Assembly: GCF_002001175.1 (NCBI RefSeq)
Contig: NZ_MUNT01000006.1
Span: 62,001 to 126,000, forward strand
Direction: 5' to 3'
DNA length: 64,000 bases
Source of the DNA: Rhodanobacter sp. C03
GTDB taxonomy: Bacteria > Pseudomonadota > Gammaproteobacteria > Xanthomonadales > Rhodanobacteraceae
Shown here: positions 50,708 through 60,530 of the stretch, piece by piece
Layout: the number at the start of each line of letters is the position of its first letter
Position numbering within the stretch: position 1 is the stretch's first letter
Notes under the pieces: model-generated
What the model was told of the DNA's origin: nothing
The model's input: the letters and a program-made list of their open reading frames with translations, nothing else
Databases searched by the model: none
Made by a program: the position numbers and the translations under genes

Positions 50708-53269
50708 ATGAACTCCGGCATCCTGGTAGTCGCTGCACAGCGCGAGTTGCGCCGTCGCCTGTTCGATGCGCTCGACCAGGCGGGTTATCCGCAGATCCAC
50801 AGTGCGCGTGACGTATCGCATGCGGCGATCCTGCTGGAAGGGCGTCCGCCGTTGCCGCCGTTGCAACTGATGGTGGTGGTACTGGCTGGCGACCAGCAGC
50901 AGGCGCTGAGTGTCTGTGAGCAGTTGCGCCGGCTGCCGGGCGGATCCGAGACACCGCTGATCGTGGTGTTGGCCGAGGAGGCCACGCTCAGTTCAGCCGA
51001 TCTGCCGGCGGGCATCACCGACTGGTTGTCGGCTTCGCAGATCGGCACCGAGCTGGTGGCGCGCTGGCGGCGCGCGCTGGCAACGCCGCAAGACCTGCGC
51101 AAGGTGTTGTTGCCCGACAGTGACGCGCATGAGGATTACCGCTACGTGTTCGAGGAGGGCAACAGCGAATGGATGATTGTCGATGCCCAGAGCGGTCGTC
51201 TAGTGGAGGTCAGTCCGACCGTAGTCCGGCATAGTCGGCTGCATGCCAGTCAATGGGAAGGGTTGTTGCTGTCAGAGGTGCTGCGCTTCGAGGGCGTTGC
51301 GCTCGCGCAGGTGCTGGCCGAAGCGAACCGCAACTGGTATCCATGCCAGCGCAAATCGGTGCAGGGCGCCGATACCGGCCAGGCCAGCGTGCGCCGCATA
51401 CGGCATGCCGGGCGCGACGCGCTGGCACTGATGTTCCGCAGCGATCGGGCCGACCTGCGCGCTGAGGCGGCGTTGTCCCTGCTCTCGCGCATTTTTGCCT
51501 CGACCAGTGGTGTCGATGCGCAGGGGGCTGCCGCTCGTCTGCTGTTCGACGAGCTGGGGCTGGATTATCTGGCGGTCTGGTCGGCGCGCCAGGATAGTGC
51601 CGATGCGCCCATGCAGATGCTGCAATTGTGGAATGGCGATGATCCGGTGTGGCCGCCAGCGCAACTGCAGACTTCGTTGCAGCTGGTGCTGGGCGGCAAG
51701 CCGATTCTGTATCGGTCCGATGCGAAGCGGCTGGCGCCGGTCGATCCCTTGCTGCAGCAACTCGATCTGTCCGGGTTTGCCGGTTTGCCGCTATACGACG
51801 AACGCCACACCGTGCTTGGTGCCATGCTGGCCGGCAGTCGTCGGGGTTTCGGTGTGATGGGCATCATCGAGCCGGTATTGCGCTGCTCCGCCGCCCGCTT
51901 CGCGCAGGTGCTGGAGCTGGGGCGCACGCGCGAACAGGGTCGCGCGGAGGGTCTGGTCGATGCGTTGACCGGCTTGCCGAACCGCTTGTTGTTCAATGAC
52001 CGGCTGGACACGATCATTCGCGAGGCGATCCGCAACGGCGAGTGTTTCGCAGTGCTGTTCGTCGACCTCGACCGCTTCAAGACGATCAACGACACCTACG
52101 GCCATGCCGCCGGCGATCAGGTGCTGCGGACAGTCACGCAACGCCTGTGTGGCAGCATCCGCGCCTCTGACACCGTGGCGCGCTACGCCGGCGACGAGTT
52201 CACCATCGTGTTGCGACATATCGTGAAGAACGACGATGTGTCGCGCGTGGCTGAAAAGATCGTGCAGTTGATGGAAGCGCCGCTGTACCTCGACGATGGC
52301 ACGGAGCTCCAGGTCACCGCGTCGATGGGTCTGAGCTTCTTCCCCGACGATGCGGGCGATGCACAGACCCTGCTGAAGCATGCCGACGAGGCGATGTATG
52401 CGGCCAAGCATCTCGGCCGCAACAATTTCCAGATCTACGAGGTGAGCCCGGAGTACGCGCAGGAACACGGCATGGCGTTGAAGACGCGATTGCGTCATGC
52501 CGAAAGCCATGGCGAGTTTCGGGTGGTCTATCAGCCGCAGGTCGATGCCGAGAGCGAAGATATCGTCGGCATGGAGGCGCTGGTGCGCTGGGAGCATCCG
52601 GAGCTGGGCATGATCAGCCCGGCGGTATTTATTCCGCTGGCCGAGGAGAGCGGCCTGATCGTCTCGATCGGCGAATGGGTGATGCGCACCGCTTGCCATC
52701 AGGCCATGGAATGGGAGCAGCGCTACGGACTGCGCCTGCGGCTGGGCGTGAATCTGTCCGCCGTGCAGCTGATGGAGCCGAAGCTGCTGGATACCGTGGC
52801 CAGGGTGTTGCGCGAGACCGGCATGGATCCCACCCTGCTCGAACTGGAGATCACCGAGAGCATCAGCATCAAGGAGGCGCCGAACCTGGTCGAGAACCTG
52901 CATGCACTGCACCGGCTGGGCTGCCATATCGCGATCGACGATTTCGGCACCGGTGCAGCCTCGCTGGACTATCTGCGCCGGCTGCCAGCCGACCGCATCA
53001 AGATCGACCAGAGTTTCGTGCGCAACATCGGTGTCGATCCCGACGACGAGGCGATCGTGCGCGCCACTATCGAGATGGCACATCGACTGAAGCGTGCGGT
53101 GGTGGCGGAGGGCGTGGAAATCGAACAGCACATGCAGTTCCTGCGCAGTCATGGTTGCGACGAGCTGCAGGGCTATCTGTTCTGCCGGCCGCTGCAGCCA
53201 GTCAGTTTCGACAAGTTGCTGGCCGAGCGGCAGCGTCTGCTGGAAGTGCAGGTGACCGAACCGGCTTGA
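50708..53269 (+). CDS. Pseudo-receiver/PAS/GAF-like GGDEF-EAL c-di-GMP protein (probable phosphodiesterase)
   Basis: An 853-residue soluble protein. Residues 1-125 look like a response-regulator receiver (ILVVAAQRELRRRLFDALDQA) in which the phospho-acceptor Asp is missing (LMVVVLAGDQQ). A PAS-like part follows (EEGNSEWMIVDAQSGRLVEV, about 149) and a GAF-like segment (about 270-410). The GGDEF motif is AGDEF at 494-498 with a preserved RxxD inhibitory site (RASD, 485-488), and the EAL domain is complete (EAL 623-625, ELEITESISI, DDFGTGAAS, IKIDQSFV, VAEGVE). It is therefore most likely a c-di-GMP phosphodiesterase with a regulatory cyclase domain. It is downstream of the unknown 164-residue gene. 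Confidence 0.92.
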   Translation: MNSGILVVAAQRELRRRLFDALDQAGYPQIHSARDVSHAAILLEGRPPLPPLQLMVVVLAGDQQQALSVCEQLRRLPGGSETPLIVVLAEEATLSSADLPAGITDWLSASQIGTELVARWRRALATPQDLRKVLLPDSDAHEDYRYVFEEGNSEWMIVDAQSGRLVEVSPTVVRHSRLHASQWEGLLLSEVLRFEGVALAQVLAEANRNWYPCQRKSVQGADTGQASVRRIRHAGRDALALMFRSDRADLRAEAALSLLSRIFASTSGVDAQGAAARLLFDELGLDYLAVWSARQDSADAPMQMLQLWNGDDPVWPPAQLQTSLQLVLGGKPILYRSDAKRLAPVDPLLQQLDLSGFAGLPLYDERHTVLGAMLAGSRRGFGVMGIIEPVLRCSAARFAQVLELGRTREQGRAEGLVDALTGLPNRLLFNDRLDTIIREAIRNGECFAVLFVDLDRFKTINDTYGHAAGDQVLRTVTQRLCGSIRASDTVARYAGDEFTIVLRHIVKNDDVSRVAEKIVQLMEAPLYLDDGTELQVTASMGLSFFPDDAGDAQTLLKHADEAMYAAKHLGRNNFQIYEVSPEYAQEHGMALKTRLRHAESHGEFRVVYQPQVDAESEDIVGMEALVRWEHPELGMISPAVFIPLAEESGLIVSIGEWVMRTACHQAMEWEQRYGLRLRLGVNLSAVQLMEPKLLDTVARVLRETGMDPTLLELEITESISIKEAPNLVENLHALHRLGCHIAIDDFGTGAASLDYLRRLPADRIKIDQSFVRNIGVDPDDEAIVRATIEMAHRLKRAVVAEGVEIEQHMQFLRSHGCDELQGYLFCRPLQPVSFDKLLAERQRLLEVQVTEPA

Positions 53270-53351
53270 GCCGGTGGTCGGAGCCCCCATAACAGGCATG
53301 ACAATCAGTGAACGGCCCGTGCGTTATGGTTCGCGAGATACCACGCACACT

Positions 53352-53378
53352 GAACTTGCGCGATCGACGATGGTCTGA
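53352..53378 (+). promoter_or_regulatory. Sigma-E (RpoE) promoter of rpoE-rseA-mucD
   Basis: GAACTT (53352-53357) and TCTGA (53374-53378) are separated by exactly 16 bases, a perfect match to the sigma-E consensus. It lies 36 bases before the rpoE ATG, giving positive autoregulation. Confidence 0.88.
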
Positions 53379-53414
53379 TCCGCGCATTCAGTTCCCAACA
53401 AGTTCCCGCAGCGG

Positions 53415-54038
53415 ATGACGGCATTGACGATGGATACGGCCCGGATGGGCGAAAACGAACTGGATCGCGCGCTGGTCGAACGTGTCCAGAATGGAGACAA
53501 ACGGGCCTTCGATCTGCTCGTGCGCAAGTATCAGCACAAGGTGATCGGGCTGGTGTCACGCTATGTAAGGAGCTATGCCGAGTGTGAGGACATCGCGCAG
53601 GAGTCGTTCATCCGCGCCTGGCGCGCGATTGGTTCGTTCCGTGGTGACAGCGCGTTCTACACCTGGTTGTACAAGATCGCCGTGAACACCGCCAAGAATC
53701 ATCTGGTGGCGATGGGGCGGCGGCCGCCGACCGATGACATCGATGCCGAGGATGCCGTGTTCATGGCCGGCGCCGAGCGCATGCACGACAGCGCCACGCC
53801 CGAGCGCGAGATGATGCGCCAGGAAATTGAACAATCCGTATTTTCCACTGTCCAAGCCCTGCCCGAAGAGCTGCGGACAGCCATCACGCTGCGCGAGGTG
53901 GACGGTCTCAGCTACGATGAAATCGCCGAAGCGATGGGCTGTCCGATCGGTACGGTGCGTTCGCGCATCTTCCGGGCGCGTGAGGCGATCGACGAAAAAC
54001 TGCGGCCCCTGTTGTCGGACCGCGAGGATCAGGCATGA
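53415..54038 (+). CDS. rpoE: Extracytoplasmic-function sigma factor sigma-E
   Basis: A 207-residue ECF sigma factor for envelope stress. Region 2 is LVRKYQHKVIGLVSRYVRSYAECEDIAQESFIRAWRAI and region 4 ALPEELRTAITLREVDGLSYDEIAEAMGCPIGTVRSRIFRARE. It closely follows the gammaproteobacterial RpoE/AlgU type. The first ATG (53415) adds about 11 residues relative to E. coli RpoE; 53430 or 53445 are possible starts. It overlaps rseA by 4 bases. Confidence 0.97.
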   Translation: MTALTMDTARMGENELDRALVERVQNGDKRAFDLLVRKYQHKVIGLVSRYVRSYAECEDIAQESFIRAWRAIGSFRGDSAFYTWLYKIAVNTAKNHLVAMGRRPPTDDIDAEDAVFMAGAERMHDSATPEREMMRQEIEQSVFSTVQALPEELRTAITLREVDGLSYDEIAEAMGCPIGTVRSRIFRAREAIDEKLRPLLSDREDQA

Positions 54039-54718
54039 ACCAGACAGACATGAATCAGGACGTGCGGGAAACCCTCTCCACCGGCATCGACGGCGAGTTG
54101 TCGAAGGAGCAGTTGCGTTTTCTGCTGCGCCGAATCGACCACGATGCCGCGCTGCAACAGGTGTGGACGCGGTACCACCTCGCCCGCGACGGTTTGCGTC
54201 GACAGTTGCCGTCGATGGCCACGGCTGGTTTTGCCGATCGGGTGATGCTGGCGATCGAACAGGAATCGGTACCAGTCGCTGCAGCCACCCGGCGTCATCA
54301 CTGGCTGCGCTGGTCGGCCGGCGGCGCGATTGCCGCGAGCGTGGCCGCTGCCGCCTTGATGATTACCCAGCCGACTGGCGATGCCGAGCGCAATGCCACT
54401 GCGGCGCTGGCCAGCCAGCAGCAGACCAGGGCAGTCGCCCAGGTCGTGCCAGCGAACCGACCGACCACGCCGGCGGCCGTGCCGCCGTGGCTGAGCGGCA
54501 ACTCTGCCGGGCTGCTCAGCCAGCAGGCATCGGCCACACTGGGCGCCTCGTTTGACGTGAACCAGCCGCTCTATACCCGGCGCCTGTCGGGGTATCCGTC
54601 GCTGCCTCGCTACCGCACGCTCGACAACAAGGACGGCAGTTATCTGCTGCTGCTGGATCCGGAGCAACGAGCCACACCGGTCAACACCTCGCGTCAGGCT
54701 GCTGCCGTCGCGCAATAG
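54035..54718 (+). CDS. rseA: Anti-sigma-E factor RseA
   Basis: A 227-residue single-pass inner-membrane protein that sequesters sigma-E until cleaved by DegS and RseP. The N-terminal anti-sigma domain has ETLSTGIDGELSKEQLRFLL and VWTRYHLARDGLR; one transmembrane segment (about 92-111, WSAGGAIAASVAAAALMITQ) is followed by a Thr/Pro/Gln-rich periplasmic region. It overlaps rpoE (ATGA). No rseB follows; the periplasmic protease gene comes next. Confidence 0.92.
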   Translation: MNQTDMNQDVRETLSTGIDGELSKEQLRFLLRRIDHDAALQQVWTRYHLARDGLRRQLPSMATAGFADRVMLAIEQESVPVAAATRRHHWLRWSAGGAIAASVAAAALMITQPTGDAERNATAALASQQQTRAVAQVVPANRPTTPAAVPPWLSGNSAGLLSQQASATLGASFDVNQPLYTRRLSGYPSLPRYRTLDNKDGSYLLLLDPEQRATPVNTSRQAAAVAQ

Positions 54719-54907
54719 CGTGCCGCGTGTGCCTGTCCGCGGCTCCAAGCCCTCGCCTCGTCTCACACGGCCCCGTCAAGCGGGCCGGATGGTGGCGTGC
54801 GCGCTGGTGTCGCTCGGCCCCGTGAAGTGCCACCCATCCCCATCGAGTCCGAAAGCCGTGCCGTCCTGAGGTCTTTCGGGTCGAATCAACCTGAGTAAGG
54901 AGGAGTC

Positions 54908-56380
54908 ATGCATCGTTCCATCTTGCGCACGTTCGCGTGCAGTGCGTTGATCAGCGTTGCTGCCATCGGCAGCGTGCAGGCGCAATCGGCACCCACCGCC
55001 GCGGCGTTGCCGGATTTCACCACCATCGTGCAGAAAAATGCCGCTGCCGTGGTGCACGTCGAGGCCAAGTACACCGGCGAGAGTTCCCGGACGAATCAGG
55101 CTGCGCAGGGGCAGATGACGCCGGACCAGGGCATGCCCGACGACCCCCAGGCCGAAATCTTCCGTCGTTTCTTCGGCATGCCGGCGATGCCGTCGCCGCA
55201 GGAGCAGAAACATACCTCGCTCGGCTCCGGCTTCATCATTTCCGGTGACGGCTACATCCTGACCAACAACCACGTCGTCGATCATGCGGACAAGGTGACT
55301 GTGCGCCTGCAGGATCGGCGCACGCTGACCGCTAAAGTGATCGGCACCGATCCTACCTACGACATCGCCCTGCTCAAGGTCGAGGCCGGTAGCAGCCTGC
55401 CGGCAGTGAGCATCGGCGATTCGCGCAGCCTGAAGCCGGGCCAGTGGGTGCTGGCGATCGGTTCGCCGTTCGGCTTCGACTACACCGTGACCCAGGGCAT
55501 CGTCAGCGCGGTGGGGCGCAACCTGGGCCAGCGGGACCAGCCATATACCTCGTTCATCCAGACCGACGTGCCGATCAACCGCGGCAATTCAGGCGGCCCG
55601 CTGTTCAACCTGCAAGGCCAGGTGGTGGGCATCAATTCGCAGATCTATTCCAACACCGGCGATTACATGGGCGTGTCGTTCTCGATCCCGATCGATGTGG
55701 CGATGAACGCGGTGCAGCAACTCAAGAGCAAGGGCTACGTATCGCGCGGCATGCTCGGGGTGACCGTGCAGCCGGTTGGCGATGACATGGTCAAGGCGTT
55801 CAAGCTCGACAATGGTGTGGGTGCCGCCGTGGTCGAAGTCACTCCTGGCAGCGGGGCGGCCAAGGCGGGCATCCAGCCGGGCGATATCGTGCTCAGCTAC
55901 AACGGCCAGGTATTGCAGCAGTCCGCGGATCTGCCGCCACTGGTCGGCATGACCAAGCCGGGCAGCAAGGTGCCGGTCGAGATCCTGCGCAATGGCAAGA
56001 GGCAGACACTCGAAGTCACCATCAGTGAAACATCACGTGACCAGTCCGTGGCAGGCAAGCCGGACGCCACACCATCCGCGCACAGCGGCACCGCCGCGCT
56101 GGGCCTGACCGTGCAGGCGCTGGACAATGACACCCGCAAGCAACTCGGTTTGGCGTCGGGGCAGGGCGTGGTGATCAGCGACATCAGCGGTCCGGTGGCG
56201 GCACAATCTGCCTTGCAGGCCGGCGACGTGATCCTGATGGTCAACCAGCAGAAGATCGGCAGCGTGGCCGAGTTCCAGGCAGCGACGAAGGGCGTGAAGG
56301 CCGGCGATACGGTGCTGCTGCTGGTGCGTCGGGGCGAACAGAGCCAGTTCATCGGTCTGACCGTGCCGGTCGGCAAGTAG
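54908..56380 (+). CDS. mucD: Periplasmic serine protease Do-like (MucD/DegP)
   Basis: A 490-residue HtrA-family protease/chaperone. A signal peptide (cleavage near AQA, residue 25) precedes a trypsin-like domain with catalytic His122 (NNHVVDH), Asp152 (TYDIALL) and Ser228 (GNSGGPL), and two PDZ domains (about 275-360 and 400-485). AAGGAGG lies 6 bases before the ATG. It is 189 bases after rseA with no sigma-E site in the gap, so it is probably read from the rpoE promoter. It degrades or refolds misfolded envelope proteins. Confidence 0.96.
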   Translation: MHRSILRTFACSALISVAAIGSVQAQSAPTAAALPDFTTIVQKNAAAVVHVEAKYTGESSRTNQAAQGQMTPDQGMPDDPQAEIFRRFFGMPAMPSPQEQKHTSLGSGFIISGDGYILTNNHVVDHADKVTVRLQDRRTLTAKVIGTDPTYDIALLKVEAGSSLPAVSIGDSRSLKPGQWVLAIGSPFGFDYTVTQGIVSAVGRNLGQRDQPYTSFIQTDVPINRGNSGGPLFNLQGQVVGINSQIYSNTGDYMGVSFSIPIDVAMNAVQQLKSKGYVSRGMLGVTVQPVGDDMVKAFKLDNGVGAAVVEVTPGSGAAKAGIQPGDIVLSYNGQVLQQSADLPPLVGMTKPGSKVPVEILRNGKRQTLEVTISETSRDQSVAGKPDATPSAHSGTAALGLTVQALDNDTRKQLGLASGQGVVISDISGPVAAQSALQAGDVILMVNQQKIGSVAEFQAATKGVKAGDTVLLLVRRGEQSQFIGLTVPVGK

Positions 56381-56569
56381 CCCCGCGATCAGCCGTGACG
56401 CTGCTACCAGCATGGGTGTCCCGCGCGAACACCCATGCTGCAGAGCCTCGCACGGTGGCAACGGCGGGTTCCATGCGATAATGCCGGGTTAGCGTCGCCC
56501 AACGGCGATGCGCTGTCATGCATGGTGCGTGGTGGCAACGACCCAAGCCCGACAGGCCGCCCGCGTTCC

Positions 56570-58363
56570 ATGGAATTGATCCGCAACTTCTCCATCATTG
56601 CCCATATCGACCACGGCAAGTCGACCCTCGCCGACCGCATCATCCAGATCTGCGGCGGTCTGGCCGATCGCGAGATGGAAGCGCAGGTGCTGGACACCAA
56701 TCCGATCGAGCGCGAGCGTGGCATCACGATCAAGGCGCAGTCAGTGTCGCTGCCGTACACCGCGCGCGACGGCAAGACCTATCAGCTGAATTTCATCGAT
56801 ACCCCCGGCCACGTCGATTTCTCCTATGAAGTCAGCCGCTCCCTGGCTGCCTGCGAGGGCGCACTGCTGGTGGTCGACGCGGCACAAGGCGTCGAGGCGC
56901 AGTCGGTGGCAAACTGCTACACCGCGGTGGAGCAGGGGCTGGAAGTGGTGCCGGTGATCAACAAGATCGACCTGCCGACCGCCGATGTCGAAAAGGTCAA
57001 ACTCGAGATCGAGGCAGTGATCGGTGTCGATGCCACCGACGCGGTGGCGATCAGCGCCAAGACCGGCCTGAATGTGATCGAGGTGCTGGAGGCGATCATC
57101 GCGCGCATCCCGCCGCCGAAGCCGCGCGACACTGACCGGCTGCAGGCACTGATCATCGATTCCTGGTTCGACAACTACCTCGGCGTGGTGTCGCTGGTGC
57201 GCGTCATGCAGGGCGAGATCAAGCCCGGCGACAAGCTGCTGGTGATGTCGACCGGACGTACGCATGAGGTCGGCGATGTCGGCGTGTTCACGCCCAAGCG
57301 CAAGAAGCTGGACAAGCTCGGCGCCGGCGAAGTGGGCTGGATCAATGCCTCGATCAAGGACGTGCACGGCGCGCCGGTCGGCGACACGCTGACCCATGCC
57401 GGCAAGCCGGCCGACAAGCCGCTGCCCGGCTTCCAGACCATGCAGCCGCGCGTGTTCGCCGGACTGTTCCCGGTGTCTTCGGATGATTACCCGGCGATGC
57501 GCGAGGCGCTGGACAAGCTGCGCCTGAACGACGCCGCGCTGTTCTTCGAACCGGAGTCCTCCGAGGCGATGGGCTTCGGCTTCCGCTGCGGCTTCCTCGG
57601 CATGCTGCACATGGAAATCGTGCAGGAGCGGCTGGAGCGCGAATACGATCTGAACCTGATCACCACCGCGCCGACCGTGGTGTACGAGGTGCTCAAGAGC
57701 GACGGTTCGATCCTCATGCTGGACAACCCGGCCAAGCTGCCGACCAACTCCAGCCTGGTGCAGGAGATTCGCGAACCGATCATCGTCGCCAATATCCTCA
57801 CGCCGCCGGAATACATCGGCAACGTGATCACCCTGTGCGAAGAGAAGCGCGGCGTGCAGCGTTCGATCCAGTACCTGGCGACCCAGGTACAGATCAGCTA
57901 CGAGATGCCGCTGGCCGAGGTGGTGATGGATTTCTTCGACCGGCTGAAATCCGTCTCGCGCGGCTATGCCTCGATGGACTACCACTTCGAGCGCTTCGAA
58001 GCCGGCCCGTTCGTGCGTACCGACGTGCTGATCAACGGCGAGCGCGTCGACGCGCTGAGCCTGATCCTGCATCGCAGCCACGCCGACCGCAAAGGTCGCG
58101 AACTGGTCGAGCGGATGAAGGATCTGATCCCGCGCCAGCAGTTCGACGTGGCGATCCAGGCGGCGATCGGCGCACAGATCATCGCGCGTTCCACGGTGAA
58201 AGCCTTGCGCAAGAATGTTCTGGCCAAGTGCTACGGCGGCGACGTCAGTCGCAAGAAGAAGCTCCTGGAGAAGCAGAAGGAAGGCAAGAAGCGCATGAAG
58301 CAGGTCGGCCGGGTGGAGATTCCGCAGGAAGCCTTCCTGGCTGTTCTGAAGGTGGACAAATAA
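56570..58363 (+). CDS. lepA: Elongation factor 4 (back-translocating GTPase)
   Basis: A 597-residue translational GTPase. G1 is [14 protein letters not shown], the switch [10 protein letters not shown]3 [13 protein letters not shown]4 NKIDLPTAD and G5 SAKTG. The EF4-specific C-terminal domain contains [19 protein letters not shown] sequence and [30 protein letters not shown], typical of LepA. The ATG at 56570 matches the E. coli start; an upstream in-frame ATG (56435) adds Arg-rich non-conserved residues. It precedes lepB as in E. coli. Confidence 0.98.
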   Translation: MELIRNFSIIAHIDHGKSTLADRIIQICGGLADREMEAQVLDTNPIERERGITIKAQSVSLPYTARDGKTYQLNFIDTPGHVDFSYEVSRSLAACEGALLVVDAAQGVEAQSVANCYTAVEQGLEVVPVINKIDLPTADVEKVKLEIEAVIGVDATDAVAISAKTGLNVIEVLEAIIARIPPPKPRDTDRLQALIIDSWFDNYLGVVSLVRVMQGEIKPGDKLLVMSTGRTHEVGDVGVFTPKRKKLDKLGAGEVGWINASIKDVHGAPVGDTLTHAGKPADKPLPGFQTMQPRVFAGLFPVSSDDYPAMREALDKLRLNDAALFFEPESSEAMGFGFRCGFLGMLHMEIVQERLEREYDLNLITTAPTVVYEVLKSDGSILMLDNPAKLPTNSSLVQEIREPIIVANILTPPEYIGNVITLCEEKRGVQRSIQYLATQVQISYEMPLAEVVMDFFDRLKSVSRGYASMDYHFERFEAGPFVRTDVLINGERVDALSLILHRSHADRKGRELVERMKDLIPRQQFDVAIQAAIGAQIIARSTVKALRKNVLAKCYGGDVSRKKKLLEKQKEGKKRMKQVGRVEIPQEAFLAVLKVDK

Positions 58364-58408
58364 CACATGCGATCAGCGATGATCCGTCTGGCAACCTGGA
58401 GTTAAGGC

Positions 58409-59320
58409 ATGGAATTCGATTTTTCAGCGATTCTGCTTGGCCTCACCGTGCTGTTCGGCGTGGTGTGGGGTCTGGATCGCCTGTTCTTGTACAAGCAGCG
58501 CAAGGCCCGTCTGGATGCGTCCGGCAAGGAATACAGCGATCCGATGCCGGTGGACTGGGCGCGCTCGCTGTTTCCGGTGGTGCTGGTGGTGTTGCTGCTG
58601 CGCTCGTTCGTGGCCGAGCCCTTCCGGATTCCGTCCGGCTCGATGATGCCGACGCTGGATGTAGGCGATTTCATCCTGGTCAACAAGTTCGCCTATGGCC
58701 TGCGCATGCCGGCGTTCAACAACAAGTTCGTGAGCGTGGCTGAGCCGAAGCGTGGCGACGTGGTGGTGTTCCGCTTTCCCGGCTACCTGTGCGAAGACGG
58801 CGGCACCCTGATCCGCAGTGGCGACATGAGCTGTGCCGATCCGCATGCGCCGGTACCGCAACAGAACTGGATCAAGCGCGTGATCGGTCTGCCTGGCGAT
58901 ACCGTCGAGGTGCATGGCGATGAGCTGGTGGTCAACGGCCAGCCAGTGGCAGCCGACGAGATCGGCCCCTACCTGGGCAACCCGCAGCGCAGCGTGGATC
59001 AGGTCATGCTGAACATGGGCGCTACGGTCTGGAACGAACACCTGCCGGGCCAGGGTGGCAGCACGGTCAACCACACCATCGCGCGGATGCCGGCCTACAC
59101 CACGCCGAATTCGATCCCCAACGAGCGGGTGCCGTCGAAAGTACCGCAGGGCTGCTATCTGGTGATGGGCGACAACCGCAACGACAGCCTCGACAGCCGC
59201 TGGTGGGGCTGCATGCCGGAACAGAATCTGGCCGGCAAGGCGTTCCTGATCTGGATGAGCTGGAAGGGCTGGGGTACCGGTGGCGTGGATTTCTCGCGGA
59301 TCGGCAACGTCATCCATTGA
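58409..59320 (+). CDS. lepB: Signal peptidase I
   Basis: A 303-residue inner-membrane protease that removes signal peptides from Sec substrates. Two N-terminal transmembrane helices are visible (about 4-22 and 53-70). Box B is EPFRIPSGSMMPTLDVGDF with the nucleophile Ser78; the general base Lys156 is in NWIKRVIGLPGD; box E is VMGDNRNDSLDSRWWG. Length and position after lepA are standard. Confidence 0.98.
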   Translation: MEFDFSAILLGLTVLFGVVWGLDRLFLYKQRKARLDASGKEYSDPMPVDWARSLFPVVLVVLLLRSFVAEPFRIPSGSMMPTLDVGDFILVNKFAYGLRMPAFNNKFVSVAEPKRGDVVVFRFPGYLCEDGGTLIRSGDMSCADPHAPVPQQNWIKRVIGLPGDTVEVHGDELVVNGQPVAADEIGPYLGNPQRSVDQVMLNMGATVWNEHLPGQGGSTVNHTIARMPAYTTPNSIPNERVPSKVPQGCYLVMGDNRNDSLDSRWWGCMPEQNLAGKAFLIWMSWKGWGTGGVDFSRIGNVIH

Positions 59321-59482
59321 TCCGGTTGCCGCGTCAAAGCACGACAGGGTCGAGTGTTCCCAGCGCAGGACCGGCAACAATGCGAGAATCCGCTGGCATA
59401 ATCGACCCACTGGATCGATCCCGTGGGTGATCGGTATTTGTCATTGATGGGCACGCCGCACAGTCGGCATAGCGAGGGGACT

Positions 59483-59866
59483 ATGAAATCGAAGCAGTCG
59501 GGCGTCACCCTGATCGGGTTTCTGATCATCATGGCCGTGGTGGGCTTCTTTGCTTACATCGGGATGAAGCTGCTGCCGTCCTATTCCGAATACATGGGCG
59601 TGGTCAAGGCGATGAACCAGATCGCCAGTGAAGGTACCGATGGCAAGACACTGGATGCCATTCGCCGCGAGCTGTTCTTCAAGATGAACTTCCAGTACGT
59701 CGACGACGCCACCATCAAGCCGGCGGACATCACCATCCAGCGCAATAGCGGTGGCGCCAACCTGCTGAACGTGAATTACGACAAGCAGATCCCGTTCATG
59801 TACAACATCGACTTCCTGCTGCACTTCGACAAGAGCGTGCCATTGCAGGGCAACCTGGGTCAGTAA
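59483..59866 (+). CDS. DUF4845 domain protein
   Basis: A 127-residue protein with one N-terminal transmembrane helix (GVTLIGFLIIMAVVGFFAYIG, about 7-27) preceded by a basic stretch, which makes it look like a type IV prepilin, although the Glu at position +5 of mature pilins is not present. The rest is a small alpha/beta domain that ends DFLLHFDKSVPLQGNLG. GAGGGG lies before the ATG at 59483. It is consistently found between lepB and rnc in this lineage; function unknown. Confidence 0.88.
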   Translation: MKSKQSGVTLIGFLIIMAVVGFFAYIGMKLLPSYSEYMGVVKAMNQIASEGTDGKTLDAIRRELFFKMNFQYVDDATIKPADITIQRNSGGANLLNVNYDKQIPFMYNIDFLLHFDKSVPLQGNLGQ

Positions 59867-59870
59867 AACC

Positions 59871-60530
59871 TTGAACCTGCCTTACCGTTTTCGCGACCCG
59901 GCGCTGGCGCAGCTCGCACTCACCCATCGCAGCATCGGCAAACCGAACAACGAACGGCTGGAGTTCCTCGGCGATGCGCTGCTGGGCGCGATCATCGCCG
60001 AGATGCTGTATGAGGTGCACCCCAAGGCCAGCGAAGGCGAGTTGTCGCGGTTGCGCGCGCAACTGGTCAATGGCCAGGCGCTGGCCGTGCTGGCGCGCGA
60101 ACTGGAGCTGGGCGACGGGCTGAAACTCGGCCCCGGCGAATTGAAGAGCGGCGGTTTCCGGCGCGACTCGATCCTCGCCGACGCGTTCGAGGCGCTGGTG
60201 GCGGCGGTGTACCTGGACGACGGGTTCGATGCCTGCCGCCATGTTGTACGCGAACTGTTCGGTGAGCGGATCGCGGCGCTGAGGAAGTCCTCCAAGGATG
60301 CCAAGACCCGTCTGCAGGAATGGTTGCAGGCCGGCAACTGGCCACTGCCACAGTACGAACTGACCGCCAGTCATGGCGAAGATCACGCCAAGACGTTCGA
60401 TGTCAGCTGCACGATCAGCGAGCCGCTGCCGCTCGGTGCCGAGGCCCGCGGTGGCAGCCGTCGTGCTGCCGAGCAGGATGCGGCCGAGATCGTGCTGAAC
60501 CAGCTGCTGGAGCAGCAGCGCAAACCCTGA
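59871..60530 (+). CDS. rnc: Ribonuclease III
   Basis: A 219-residue double-strand-specific RNase. The signature ERLEFLGDALLG, SEGELSRLRAQLV, ADAFEALVAAVYLD and a C-terminal dsRBD (DAKTRLQEWLQ..., GGSRRAAEQDAAEIVL) are present. Start is TTG at 59871, only 4 bases after the previous stop, implying translational coupling; no other start codon lies before the conserved YRFRDPALAQLALTHRS. Confidence 0.96.
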   Translation: MNLPYRFRDPALAQLALTHRSIGKPNNERLEFLGDALLGAIIAEMLYEVHPKASEGELSRLRAQLVNGQALAVLARELELGDGLKLGPGELKSGGFRRDSILADAFEALVAAVYLDDGFDACRHVVRELFGERIAALRKSSKDAKTRLQEWLQAGNWPLPQYELTASHGEDHAKTFDVSCTISEPLPLGAEARGGSRRAAEQDAAEIVLNQLLEQQRKP

